Origin: Labedaea rhizosphaerae
Lineage (GTDB): Bacteria > Actinomycetota > Actinomycetes > Mycobacteriales > Pseudonocardiaceae
Direction: 5' to 3'
NCBI RefSeq assembly: GCF_004362825.1
Contig: NZ_SNXZ01000004.1
Span: forward strand, 248,001 to 312,000
DNA: 64,000 nucleotides
Below are positions 15,386 through 24,411 of the stretch, in pieces; position 1 is the first letter of the stretch, and each line of letters begins with the position of its first letter. A program made the position numbers and the translations under genes. A model generated the notes under the pieces. It ran no database searches. It was not told the DNA's origin and worked only from the letters and a program-made list of their open reading frames with translations.

Positions 15386-18300
15386 TCACGCGTCGCCGCT
15401 GGTCACCAACCGCTGGACGTGGTCGACGACCGAGTCCGGCTGGAGGTACGCCTGCCAACCCGGCACGCGCACCACCTGCCACCCGAGGCGGCGGACGTTG
15501 GCGTCCCGCACGGCTCGCTGCCGCTGGAGCCTGCCGCGCGGATCACCGTCCGGGAACTCGTCGACCTCGACGTCGATGCCGGCGCCGTGCACCGCACGCA
15601 GGGAGATCGCCAGCGGATATCCCTCGTCGACGGCGCCGAGGGTCGCGGGAAGCCCCCGCGCGACCAGCGCGGCGTGCAAGGTCAACGCGGCCGGCGTCGG
15701 GTCGGCGGCCCGGCGGTGGTGCCGACCGGCGGCGTCCGCCAGACCGAGCAGCAGTTTCGCGTCGAGCCGCTGCAGCTCGGCGTGGTTGCCGAACACGACC
15801 AACCGCTGCTTGGCCCTGCTCACGGCCACGTTGATCAGGTTCCGCTCGTTCTCGAGCCAGGAGACCGTGCCCGGCTTCGCACCCGCCGAAATGACCGTGG
15901 AGAAGACCATCACGTCGCGCTCGCCACCCTGGAACTTGTGCGCGGTGCCGACCCGCACGTCCCCGAAGACCGCCCCGGCCTGGTCGAGGAGCTGCCTGAT
16001 GCGGGTCGCCTGGGCGCGGAACGGCGTCACGACGCCCAGCCGATCGGCCGGCAGGCCTGCTTGCCGCACCCACTCGACGACCGCGTCGGCCTCGGCCTTG
16101 TTCAGCGAACTGCCGGTGCGACCAGGCTCCGTGCGGCCGTCGATGTCGTGCCACTCGATGCCGCGCGGGGCCCCATCGGCCCGATCGACACTGGTGAGAA
16201 CCGTCAAGCGGCCGCCGTAGAAGTGGCGGTTGGAGTACTCGATGATCTCGGGGTGGCACCGGTAGTGCTCGTCCAGCAACAACGGAGCCGGCCGGAAACG
16301 GGCGGCGAAGGCCGTGAACGCCGAATCCTGGCCGTACGAGTAGTGCGCCGTCACCAGTGCTTCATGGCTCGTGCCCGCCGCCTTGGCGAGTGCGCGCAAC
16401 TCGGCCGCGGCGACGGTCACCACCGGCGACAGCTGGTGCGGGTCACCGACGATGACCAAGCGCTTCGCGCGGTAAGCGAGTGGGAGCACCTGCGCAAGGT
16501 TGCACTGGCTTGCTTCGTCGATCACCACGAGGTCGATGGCACCAGCACGGCAGTCGAAGTTCGGCCGCGTCGACAACGCGCTCGTCGCCCACCCCCTGAC
16601 GTGGCGCATCGCGCTCTCCATCGCTTCCCGGCGAGGAAGCTCCTCGATGAGCGTTTCCGCCAGCGTGGCCAAGGCCTCGGCGCCCTCGCGAAGACCGGTC
16701 GACACCTCGTTGCGGACGGTCGCGGTCGAGGCGGAGAGCCACCGGCGGTTCGCGTCGTCGAAGGATTCGAGCAAGTCCCGTTGGGTGGTTCCGGCGGACT
16801 CGAGGCGACGCCAAGCCTCGTCGAAGGTGCGTTCCGCCTCGAGCCAGTCGAGCACGTGCCGAGCGGTCAGCACCGGATCGGTGAGCCCGAGCAACGCGAG
16901 CAGGCGACGGGTGCGGCGGCGGCGCAGCCACTTCCACCCGGTGCGATCGGCGCGTCCGGCCCGCCTGCGCATCGCGTCTCGGTCGACCGGCGGCGGCTGG
17001 TGCCCGGACCACAGCACCGACCTCGCCGCATCCCTTCGCACGGCCGCAACGAGAACGCCCTGGGCGAGGTCGGCGGCCTGCTGCATGGCCGCCGCGAGCT
17101 GGTGCCGCTCGTAGCCCGCCGCGGTGAGGTCGTCCGCGGTCGAGTCGGCCGAACGCCGGTTCGCTCCGGCGACCAGTTCCCTGAGCCGCTCGCCGAGCTG
17201 CAACCGCTTCTCGGCATTTCCGGTGCGCAGGACGAGGGCGTCGTCCACGGCCACCGCCTTGCTGTCGATCACATCGTCGACGGGGGTGTTGTTCGTCGAG
17301 GACAACAACGCGGTCTCGCCGCGCCGCCAGGCGTCGGCGAGGATCGCCGTGACCGTCTGGCTCTTGCCGGTGCCGGGTGGCCCGGTGATCACCGTCAGGG
17401 GAGCCGTCGCCGACCAGGACAGCGCGGTCTCCTGCGCGTCGTTCAACGAGAGCGCCGCCGAGATCGGTAGGGAGGCCGGCGGGACCGGGGCCTCCTCGAA
17501 CAGGAAGCGAGCCGCGCTGTCCCGCCAATCGCGGGCCCGACGCATCCACTCGAGGTCCTTCACGAGGTTGCGCGTGGCCGCGTCCAACTGCCCCTTGAAC
17601 GCCATCGCGAAGTTGAACACCCCGACCTCTTGCGGACGCCACGGGTCGTCCATCGTCGTGGTGTCCAGCAAAGCCATCGGGTCCAGTGTCGTCAGCGGGA
17701 CCCCGAGTGCGGAGAGCACAGTGCGCGCTAGGGCGGACACGGCCGCGGCCTGCCCGAAACCCACCAGGCCACCGGCGACAGTCGCCATCGCCGCCGACAA
17801 CGTCTCTGCCGGGAACCATTTCATGTCGAGCAGGCCCGCGTTGAGCTGCGGCAACTGATCGTCGACCGGCACGCCGTCCAGCTCTGCGTCCGGAGCATTC
17901 AGTTGGCGGATGAACAACGGAGCAATGAACGGGCACCGGCGCTCGTCCAGAACGACCACGGTCGGCCAGCCGTAGAACACGCCTTCGAGCGGCTCGAGGT
18001 CGGCGAACAACTCCGTGAGCTGCGGGAGGATCGGCAGCAGGAGGTCATTGCCGCACAGCACCGATTCCGCCGAAAGCGGGAGAACCGACCACCTGCTTCG
18101 TTGGTGCAGCGGAACAGGAGCGACCAGGGATTCCTTGAGCACGCAGGACAGCAGGTAGTCGACCAAGGTCGACCACTCGGACCGCTCCACCTTCCGGGCC
18201 GGACCGGACGATGCCTTGGGACCACGCGCGTCCTCACGCGTGGCCGGCGACGGGGTTCGCTTCACCCGCCGATTCGTTGGCGGCGCTGCCGCAGCGGTGC

Positions 18301-18469
18301 CACAGGCAACGCACACGATGTCCCAGTCGCCGCGTGCCTTCCTCTTGCCGATCACGTCGATGCCGACGGCGAGACCTTTCCCGCAGAGGCTGCATCGGTT
18401 GGGGTACCTGGCTGGGAAAATGCTGTAATCCTCATACCCAGGACGACGCCCTGCGCGGCTGACCGTCAA
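15386..18469 (-). CDS. Zinc-ribbon / SF1 (Upf1-like) helicase / PD-(D/E)XK nuclease fusion
   Basis: A large protein of about 1,027 residues. Near the N-terminus is a four-cysteine zinc ribbon (CSLCGKG and VCVACG). Walker A (TGPPGTGKSQT) lies near residue 361, and Walker B (LVVIDEASQCNLAQ) near 647. Between them is a helical insertion of nearly 290 residues. The Upf1-like helicase motifs follow: VGDPHQLSPVV, DEHYRCHPEII, VGTAHKFQGGERDVMVFS and NVAVSRAKQRLVVFG. The C-terminus (about 960-1027) looks like a Vsr/DUF559-type nuclease with DVEVDEF and RDANVRRLGWQVVRV. The TTG at 18469 is the best start, with GGGGGA 5 nt upstream; an ATG at 18595 would add 42 residues but lacks a ribosome-binding site. 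It could act in RNA/DNA repair or in phage defence; no partner gene is nearby. Confidence 0.8.
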   Translation of the reverse strand: MTVSRAGRRPGYEDYSIFPARYPNRCSLCGKGLAVGIDVIGKRKARGDWDIVCVACGTAAAAPPTNRRVKRTPSPATREDARGPKASSGPARKVERSEWSTLVDYLLSCVLKESLVAPVPLHQRSRWSVLPLSAESVLCGNDLLLPILPQLTELFADLEPLEGVFYGWPTVVVLDERRCPFIAPLFIRQLNAPDAELDGVPVDDQLPQLNAGLLDMKWFPAETLSAAMATVAGGLVGFGQAAAVSALARTVLSALGVPLTTLDPMALLDTTTMDDPWRPQEVGVFNFAMAFKGQLDAATRNLVKDLEWMRRARDWRDSAARFLFEEAPVPPASLPISAALSLNDAQETALSWSATAPLTVITGPPGTGKSQTVTAILADAWRRGETALLSSTNNTPVDDVIDSKAVAVDDALVLRTGNAEKRLQLGERLRELVAGANRRSADSTADDLTAAGYERHQLAAAMQQAADLAQGVLVAAVRRDAARSVLWSGHQPPPVDRDAMRRRAGRADRTGWKWLRRRRTRRLLALLGLTDPVLTARHVLDWLEAERTFDEAWRRLESAGTTQRDLLESFDDANRRWLSASTATVRNEVSTGLREGAEALATLAETLIEELPRREAMESAMRHVRGWATSALSTRPNFDCRAGAIDLVVIDEASQCNLAQVLPLAYRAKRLVIVGDPHQLSPVVTVAAAELRALAKAAGTSHEALVTAHYSYGQDSAFTAFAARFRPAPLLLDEHYRCHPEIIEYSNRHFYGGRLTVLTSVDRADGAPRGIEWHDIDGRTEPGRTGSSLNKAEADAVVEWVRQAGLPADRLGVVTPFRAQATRIRQLLDQAGAVFGDVRVGTAHKFQGGERDVMVFSTVISAGAKPGTVSWLENERNLINVAVSRAKQRLVVFGNHAELQRLDAKLLLGLADAAGRHHRRAADPTPAALTLHAALVARGLPATLGAVDEGYPLAISLRAVHGAGIDVEVDEFPDGDPRGRLQRQRAVRDANVRRLGWQVVRVPGWQAYLQPDSVVDHVQRLVTSGDA

Positions 18470-18724
18470 TGTGTTCCCCCACAACTCATCGATACCGGCC
18501 GACAACCCTACCGAAGTTATCTGCACGCAGCGGGGGAAGGCAGAAAAACTTCGGCGCGGACGCGGACAAGACCCCGTTGGAATAGCCACATTCACGGGAA
18601 CAGCGGAACGAGAAGTACCGCGTGATCACCCAGAACGAATCATCGCGGGAAAAGGCGGCCTCGAGTTAGCCCGGATGGGCGAAACTCGCGGCACAGCGGT
18701 TCGTGGGCGCCATTGACTCAGAGG
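18470..18724. other. Intergenic region between helicase-nuclease and holA
   Basis: 255 bp upstream of the helicase-nuclease gene and downstream of holA, both on the minus strand. It is somewhat less GC-rich than its surroundings. Minus-strand reading shows a TAGGGT-like box near 18508-18513 that may be the helicase promoter. No second gene or clear terminator was found. Confidence 0.3.
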
Positions 18725-19705
18725 TCAGTGGAGGTCGTGGGCGGCCGCGAGCTTGAGCACGGCGTGCTCCAGTGCGTAATCGGGGTGGGCGGCCGCACCT
18801 TTCACGTCCGCGTTGACCTGGGCGACCACCTGCATGGCGGCGGCGAGCCCGGCGGGTTGCCAGCCACGCGACTGGCCGATGGCCTTGCGCACCTTCCACG
18901 GCGGCATGCCCAACTCGGCGGCGAGCGAGTTCGGGTTGGCCCGGCCCATGCCCGCCACGCGCGCCACGGTGCGCACGGCGTCGGCGAGCGCGTCCGCGAC
19001 CAGCACGTGCGGCACGCCGAGCTGCATGGCCCAGCGCAACGTCTCCAACGCGCCGGTGACGTCGCCGGTGATGGCCTTCTCCGCCACCGCGAACCCGGTC
19101 ACGTCGGCCCGGCCGCGGTGGTAGCGGCGCACGGCTTCCTCGTTGACCTGGCCGTCGGTGTCGGCCACCAGCTGCGCGGCCGCCGCGGCCAGCTCGCGCA
19201 GATCCGAACCCACCGAGTCGATCAACGCGGTCACCGCGCCCGAGTCCGTCTTGCCGCCCGCGCGCCGGATCTCGTTGCGCACGAAGGCTTCTCGGTCGGA
19301 CATTTTGGTGATCTTGTCGCACTCGGTCACCACGGCGCCCGCCTTGCGCAGCGCCGCGGGCAGCCCCTTGCCGGCCTTCGTGCGGCCGCCCCCGTTGTGC
19401 AGGACGACGAGCGTGACACCGTCGGCGGCCGCCTTGCTGTAGCCGAGGATGGCGTCGGCGATCTCCTGCCCGGCATCCTGAGCACCTTCGATCGCCACGA
19501 CCCGGCCCTCGGCGAACAGCGAGGGACTGACCAGTTCGGCCAGCTCACCGGGTGTGAGATCAGCCACCCCGACCCGGACGAGGTCCGCCGTCGGGTCGGC
19601 GAGGCGGGCGGTGTCCAGCGCGGTGCGCACGGCTCGCTCGATCAGCAGTTCCTCCTCGCCGATCACCAGTTGCAACGGCGGCGGCGTCACAGCGGGCGTG
19701 GTCAC
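18725..19705 (-). CDS. holA: DNA polymerase III delta subunit (HolA)
   Basis: A 326-residue clamp-loader delta subunit. It begins with an AAA-like domain (PLQLVIGEEELLIERAVRTALDTARLADP), has the ADLTPGELAELVSPSLFAEGRVVAIEGA segment typical of actinobacterial HolA, and ends in the helical collar domain (GALETLRWAMQLGVPHVLVADALADAVRTVARV). Delta opens the beta sliding clamp during loading. The GTG at 19705 was chosen; the longer frame overlaps the riboswitch leader of the divergent thrC. It corresponds to Rv2413c. Confidence 0.93.
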   Translation of the reverse strand: MTTPAVTPPPLQLVIGEEELLIERAVRTALDTARLADPTADLVRVGVADLTPGELAELVSPSLFAEGRVVAIEGAQDAGQEIADAILGYSKAAADGVTLVVLHNGGGRTKAGKGLPAALRKAGAVVTECDKITKMSDREAFVRNEIRRAGGKTDSGAVTALIDSVGSDLRELAAAAAQLVADTDGQVNEEAVRRYHRGRADVTGFAVAEKAITGDVTGALETLRWAMQLGVPHVLVADALADAVRTVARVAGMGRANPNSLAAELGMPPWKVRKAIGQSRGWQPAGLAAAMQVVAQVNADVKGAAAHPDYALEHAVLKLAAAHDLH

Positions 19706-19828
19706 ACGGTCATCCTGCCACGCGGCACCGACGCGCAAGGCCTCCCGGGATCTGGGAGGCGCGGTTGGCTCGCTCGAGCGTCGTGCCGTAGCGTGACCGG
19801 CGGCCGATGGCCACACAACTGAATACCG

Positions 19829-19931
19829 CTCATCCAGAGGGGCAGAGGGAACGGCCCGACGAAGCCCCGGCAACCAGCGTCATTCGTGACGTCCAGGTGC
19901 CAATTCCGACCCGCCACGCGGGACAGATGAG
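19829..19931 (+). promoter_or_regulatory. SAM-I (S-box) riboswitch upstream of the threonine synthase-like gene
   Basis: The leader matches the SAM-I aptamer consensus: P1 left arm CTCATC (19829-19834), CAGAGGGGCAGAGGGAAC, GGCCCGACGAAGCCCCGGCAACC, a variable hairpin (GCGTCATTCGTGACGT), CAGGTGCCAATTCC, a P4 stem (CCCGCCACGCGGG), and P1 right arm GATGAG (19926-19931). The right arm overlaps the ribosome-binding site GAGGAG just before the ATG at 19944, and there is no terminator hairpin, so control is probably translational: SAM binding would close P1 and hide the ribosome-binding site. SAM-I switches normally repress methionine, cysteine or SAM genes, so its use here is informative. Confidence 0.92.
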
Positions 19932-19943
19932 GAGATCCTTGCG

Positions 19944-21209
19944 ATGACTTCTGCCGTTGATGCGCCCACCACGTTCGACCTCGGGCCGGCCCGCGCCCTG
20001 TCCTGCCGGGAATGCGGCCACCAGGTACCGCTCGCCGCCGAGTTCGCGTGTGCCGAGTGCTTCGGGCCGCTCGAGGTCTCCTACGAGTTCGGCCCGATCA
20101 CCCGCGCGTCCATCGAGGCCGGCCCCAAGTCGATCTGGCGCTACCGTGACCTGCTGCCCGTACCGTCCGATGTGGACACCCACCCGAACACCCAGCCCGG
20201 GCTGACCCGCCTGGTGCGCGCGGACCGGCTGGGCAAGGCACTCGGCATCCGCGACCTGTGGGTGAAGGACGATACCGGCAACCCGACGCACTCGTTCAAG
20301 GACCGCGTGGTCGCCGTGGCGCTGGCCGCCGCGCGCCAGCTCGGCTTCAAGGTGCTCGCGTGCCCGTCGACCGGCAACCTGGCCAACGCCGTCGCCGCGG
20401 CCGCCGCCCGCGCCGGCTGGGAGTCGGTCGTGCTGATCCCGTCCTCACTGGAGCGGGCCAAGGTCCTGACCACGGCCGTGTACGACGGCGCCCTGATCGC
20501 CGTCGACGGCAACTACGACGACGTCAACCGGCTGGCCACCGAGCTGGCTTCCGAGCACGAGGACTGGGCGTTCGTCAACGTCAACGTCCGGCCGTACTAC
20601 GCCGAGGGCTCCAAGACGCTCGGCTACGAGGTGGCCGAGCAGCTGGGCTGGCGGCTGCCGGGTCAGGTCGTGGTGCCGGTCGCGTCCGGGTCGCAACTGA
20701 CCAAGGTGGACAAGGGTTTCCGCGAGCTGGGCGAACTCGGCCTGGTCGAGCCGACCCCGTACCGGGTGTTCGGCGCGCAGGCCACCGGCTGCTCGCCCGT
20801 CGCGACGGCGTTCAAGGATGGCCAGGACGTGGTGCGCCCGGTCAAGCCGAACACCATCGCCCGTTCGCTGGCGATCGGCGCCCCCGCCGACGGCCCGTAC
20901 GTGCTCGACACGGTCCGCCGCACCGGCGGTGCGGTCGAGGACGTGACGGACGAGGAAGTCGTGGCAGCCATCCGCTTGCTGGCCAAGACCGAAGGCATCT
21001 TCGCCGAGACCGCCGGTGGCGTCACCGTCGCCACGGTCAAGAAGCTGGTCGAGAGCGGCAAGCTGGACCCGGACGCGGAGACCGTCCTGCTGATCACCGG
21101 CGACGGGCTCAAGACCCTGGATGCCATTCAGGACCACGTGGGCCCGCGTGCCACGGTGCCCCCGTCGGCGGCCGCGGTCCGCGCGGCCCTCGACGAGCCG
21201 GGTCGCTGA
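19944..21209 (+). CDS. thrC: PLP-dependent threonine synthase-like protein; candidate homocysteine synthase
   Basis: A 421-residue fold-type II PLP enzyme. The N-terminus has a four-cysteine zinc ribbon (C21, C24, C36, C39 in CRECG and CAECFGPLEVSY). The PLP lysine is Lys119 in GNPTHSFKDRV, and PSTGNLANAVAAAAARAG is the phosphate-recognition region. By family it would convert O-phosphohomoserine to threonine. Because a SAM-I riboswitch controls it, a role in methionine synthesis is plausible: I recall a Streptomyces report of a threonine synthase homologue (MetM) that makes homocysteine from O-phosphohomoserine, which I could not check here. The gene name is therefore provisional. The 3' end of the gene has been partly duplicated downstream. 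Confidence 0.85.
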   Translation: MTSAVDAPTTFDLGPARALSCRECGHQVPLAAEFACAECFGPLEVSYEFGPITRASIEAGPKSIWRYRDLLPVPSDVDTHPNTQPGLTRLVRADRLGKALGIRDLWVKDDTGNPTHSFKDRVVAVALAAARQLGFKVLACPSTGNLANAVAAAAARAGWESVVLIPSSLERAKVLTTAVYDGALIAVDGNYDDVNRLATELASEHEDWAFVNVNVRPYYAEGSKTLGYEVAEQLGWRLPGQVVVPVASGSQLTKVDKGFRELGELGLVEPTPYRVFGAQATGCSPVATAFKDGQDVVRPVKPNTIARSLAIGAPADGPYVLDTVRRTGGAVEDVTDEEVVAAIRLLAKTEGIFAETAGGVTVATVKKLVESGKLDPDAETVLLITGDGLKTLDAIQDHVGPRATVPPSAAAVRAALDEPGR

Positions 21210-22048
21210 CCAACGGCGCCGGTGCCTGGGTTGTAGTGGGACCGAGGCACCGGCTCGCTCGACGCCGCTGGGCGTCGTCTCGATGGCCAGCGCACGCAGG
21301 CCCGGCGGAGAAAGCGCGTATCACCCCCAAATACTTGGCTCACCGCGGTCGATCAATGGCATTCCAGGTCGCTGACCTGGAAGAACCAGAAGTCGCGCTG
21401 CCGCAACACTCGGCGGTGATCACGTGGCCGGACGCGATGGGGCTCGGGGTTGGGGCGCGGCGAGGATCGTGTGGTGGCCGCGGCGGACAACGGTACGGTG
21501 CCCCGTCGACGGACGCGGGGCGCGCGGTACTCGACCAGCCAGGCCGCTGACCAACGGCGCCGGTGCCTGGTTGTAGTGGAACCCAGGCGCCGGCCCGGCT
21601 CGACGCCGCTGGGTGTCGGCTCGATGGCCGCGGCGCAAGCAGGCCCTGGTGGGGAAGCCGAGCACCACCCGGCCTCATCGCCGCCGACCAGCGCCATTCC
21701 CGGTCGCCGACCTGGAAGAACGAGAAGTTGCGCTGCCTCACACGGAACACGTCATCGCCATCTCTGGGCAGTGATCACCTGGCCGGATGCAGTGGGGCTC
21801 GGGGCTGGGACGCGGCGAGGATTGTGTGGTGGCCGCGGCGCACGCAGGCCCTGGTGGAGAAAGCGAGTACCACCCCCAAATACTCGGCTCACCGCCGCCG
21901 ATCAACGGCATTCCACGTAGCCGGCCTGGAAGAACGAGAAAGTTGCGCTGCCGCACCACCGAACACGTCATCGCCATCGCATGGCGGTGATCACCTGGTC
22001 GGCCGTGGTGGGGCTCGGGGTTGAGGGACGGCGAGGATCGTGTGGTGG
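21153..22048. repeat. Imperfect tandem duplication of the thrC-comEC 3'-end junction
   Basis: The interval holds two full and one partial copy of a unit about 342 bp long. Each full unit runs from the last 57 bp of thrC through the intergenic DNA to the 3' end of comEC. Copy 1 starts in the true thrC end (ACGGTG at 21153), copy 2 in a decayed thrC tail (ACGGTG at 21495, still ending in a TGA). Copy 3 starts inside the intergenic part near 21838 and ends in the true comEC gene. The comEC C-terminal coding stretch (VRRGHHTILA-PQPRAP on the minus strand) appears three times. Copies 2 and 3 meet at TGGCCGCGGCG, a sequence present at both junction partners. Confidence 0.85.
21218..21254. terminator. 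Inverted repeat after thrC (candidate terminator), repeated at 21560-21600
   Basis: GCCGGTGCCT at 21218-21227 pairs perfectly with AGGCACCGGC at 21245-21254 across a 17-nt loop, 8 bp after the thrC stop. The second repeat copy keeps the stem as GCCGGTGCCTGG/CCAGGCGCCGGC with one wobble. There is no T-run, so termination would be of the non-canonical actinomycete type. A second hairpin (ATCGCCATCGCATGGCGGTGAT) lies near 21972. Confidence 0.5.
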
Positions 22049-24411
22049 CCGCGGCGGACGATGGTGGGGCCGGGCAGGACCGCCGCGTCGCCGTCTTGGT
22101 CGGTACGGAGGACCATCACGCCACGGGTTGCCAGTACTGCCAACGTTGTTGGACTTGGGTGACCGTAGGGGTTTCCGGCGCCGACGCTGACCAAGCCGAC
22201 ACGGGCGTGCACCGCGTCCAGGAAGGCCGGGGCCGTGTAGCGGCTGCCGTGGTGGGGCACCTTGACGATGTCAGCGCTGAGATCCACGCCGGCACTCAAG
22301 AGATCGGCTTGTGCGGACAGTTCCACGTCGCCGGTGAGCAGGATCCGGCCCGCCGGGGTCGTGGCCTTGAGCACCACCGAGCTGTTGTTGATCTCCGTGC
22401 CGTCGGCTTCCGTGCGCGGCGTGGCCTCGGCGGGTTCCGGACCCAGGACGTCCATGCCCAAGCCCGGCCACTGCAGGTGCTCCCCCACTGCCAACTGCAC
22501 CAGCGGCACCTTCGCGGCAGCCGTCTCCTGTTGCACCTGGTGCCATGCCCAGCCGGGCACGCGGGCCGGACCGACCGCCACGGCACCGACCGAGCGACCG
22601 TCCAGGACCGCGGCCAAGCCGCCGACGTGGTCGGCGTGCAAGTGGCTGAGCACCACCAGTGGAACGCGGGACACGTCCAGGCGATCAAGACAGCTGCCGA
22701 CCGGGCCGGGGTCCGGGCCGGTGTCGACCACCACGGCGCGGCCGGGATCGGCGGTGGCCAGCACCAAGGCGTCGCCCTGGCCGACGTCGCAGGCGACGAT
22801 CGCCCAGCCGGGCGGAGGCCAGCCGGGCGCGATCACCTTGATCGGCACGACCACCAGCAGGAGCGCGCCCAGCACGGCACCGACGACGACCCGCGTTCGC
22901 CTGTGCCGCAAGGCAATGAACAATCCAGCGAGAATCACGGCGAGCAACGCCCCACCGAGCCAGCCACCCGGCCAGCTGATCGTGGCGCCCGGCACCGCGG
23001 CCGCGTGCCGGGCGACGGTGATCAGCCAGCCGACCTCCGGTCCGGCGAGCCTCGCCAGCAGTTCCGCAGGCCACCCCGCGATCGGTGCGACGACCGCGAC
23101 CAGCACGCCGAGCACCGTCACCGGCGCGACGACCGGCGCCACCACGAGGTTGGCCACGATCGCGACCAGGCTGATCTGCCCGGACAACCCCGCGATCACC
23201 GGCGCGGTGACCACGTGCGCGGCAGCGGGCACCGCGATCGCCTCGGCCACCGCGACCGGCACCCCGCGTCGCGACAACGCCGTCGACCAACGCGGGGCCA
23301 GCAGCACCAACGCGGCCGTCGCCAGCACCGACAACGCAAAGCCTGCGGACACGGCCATCGCCGGGTCGTACGCGACCAGGACGATGATCGAGGCGGCCAA
23401 CGCGGGCAACGCCGCCCGTTCCCGGCCGAGGGCCAACGCGAGCAAACCGGCCGCGGCCATCACGGCGGCGCGGAGCACGCTCGGTTCCGGCCCGGCGAGC
23501 AGGACGAACCCGACCGTCGCCGCCATCGCACCCACGGCAGCGCACCGCGGGCCGACGCGAGCGGCACGCAACAGCAGAAGCACCGCGACACACAGGATGG
23601 CCAGGTTCGCGCCGCTCACCGCGAGCAGGTGCGACAGGCCCGCCACACGGAACTCGTCCTGCACCTGCTTGCTGACCTCGTCCGTGTCACCGACGACCAG
23701 CGCGGGCAGCAGCCCAGCGGGCTCCGGCGACAGCACAGCGGACGACGCCGAGTGCAGACCGGCCCGCAGCGAGCCCGCGGCGCGTTGCCACACCGGAGCC
23801 GGACCGGCGCGTTCCGGTGGCCCGCGCACCTTGAGCACCGCCACCGTCAGGTCTCCGGATCGGGCCGGTGCCAACGTGCCGTGCGCGGTGACCTGCTGTC
23901 CGGGCAACAAGGAGGACCACCCGGCGACCGGCGCGAGCAGCAGCACCGAACCATGCGAGTTGATCACCTGACCATCGGCGCGGGCATCGATGACCTCAGC
24001 CGTGATCACGTCGGTGGTGACGCCCGACGGCCGGCCACCGAACCCGGGCGAGAACACCGGTCGTGGCCGCTGCGTGATGGTCACCCGCAAATCCGCGTGC
24101 GCACCGACGAGTGCCTGCAACCGCAGCGGATCCGTCTGTGCACTGTGGACCCGGAGGGTGACCGGAACGGCCAGCAGGATGCCGCACACCACCAACGACC
24201 ACCCTGCACCACGCCGAAACCACCGCGCACGTTCGGACTCACCGCGCATGACCAACGCGGCAGCCCCGATCCCGGCGCCGAACAGGCCGGCGGCCAGGCC
24301 GAACCGCCAGTCGACGAGCACGCCGAGAAGACCGCCAAGCCACATGAGGACGGCCGCCGGCACCAGCCGCCAATCCCGGGGACGAGCTCCGACGGGCAGG
24401 AATCCGCTCAC
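21991..24411 (-). CDS. comEC: ComEC/Rec2-family DNA-uptake channel with metallo-beta-lactamase domain
   Basis: An 806-residue membrane protein. The N-terminal part has DUF4131-like helices (LVPAAVLMWLGGLLGVLV), the central competence domain has many membrane segments (HLLAVSGANLAILCVAVLLLLRAARV), and the C-terminal metallo-beta-lactamase-like domain has VACDVGQGDALVL and SHLHADHVGG. ComEC moves single-stranded DNA across the membrane in competent bacteria; its use in actinomycetes is unproven. The GTG at 24411 overlaps the comEA stop by 4 nt (GTGA); upstream open codons overlap comEA. The final 20 codons are in the region that was amplified into the downstream repeats. Confidence 0.9.
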   Translation of the reverse strand: MSGFLPVGARPRDWRLVPAAVLMWLGGLLGVLVDWRFGLAAGLFGAGIGAAALVMRGESERARWFRRGAGWSLVVCGILLAVPVTLRVHSAQTDPLRLQALVGAHADLRVTITQRPRPVFSPGFGGRPSGVTTDVITAEVIDARADGQVINSHGSVLLLAPVAGWSSLLPGQQVTAHGTLAPARSGDLTVAVLKVRGPPERAGPAPVWQRAAGSLRAGLHSASSAVLSPEPAGLLPALVVGDTDEVSKQVQDEFRVAGLSHLLAVSGANLAILCVAVLLLLRAARVGPRCAAVGAMAATVGFVLLAGPEPSVLRAAVMAAAGLLALALGRERAALPALAASIIVLVAYDPAMAVSAGFALSVLATAALVLLAPRWSTALSRRGVPVAVAEAIAVPAAAHVVTAPVIAGLSGQISLVAIVANLVVAPVVAPVTVLGVLVAVVAPIAGWPAELLARLAGPEVGWLITVARHAAAVPGATISWPGGWLGGALLAVILAGLFIALRHRRTRVVVGAVLGALLLVVVPIKVIAPGWPPPGWAIVACDVGQGDALVLATADPGRAVVVDTGPDPGPVGSCLDRLDVSRVPLVVLSHLHADHVGGLAAVLDGRSVGAVAVGPARVPGWAWHQVQQETAAAKVPLVQLAVGEHLQWPGLGMDVLGPEPAEATPRTEADGTEINNSSVVLKATTPAGRILLTGDVELSAQADLLSAGVDLSADIVKVPHHGSRYTAPAFLDAVHARVGLVSVGAGNPYGHPSPTTLAVLATRGVMVLRTDQDGDAAVLPGPTIVRRGHHTILAVPQPRAPPRPTR

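Noticed and set aside
18470-18595. ATG 18595 as the start of the helicase-nuclease gene.
   Set aside because: No ribosome-binding site, and the extra 42 residues have no domain; TTG 18469 has GGGGGA at the right distance.
21210-21990. Regular repeats between thrC and comEC looked like a CRISPR-like or tandem repeat array.
   Set aside because: The unit is about 342 bp, imperfect, and includes the 3' coding ends of both flanking genes; there are no short constant repeats with spacers and no cas genes.
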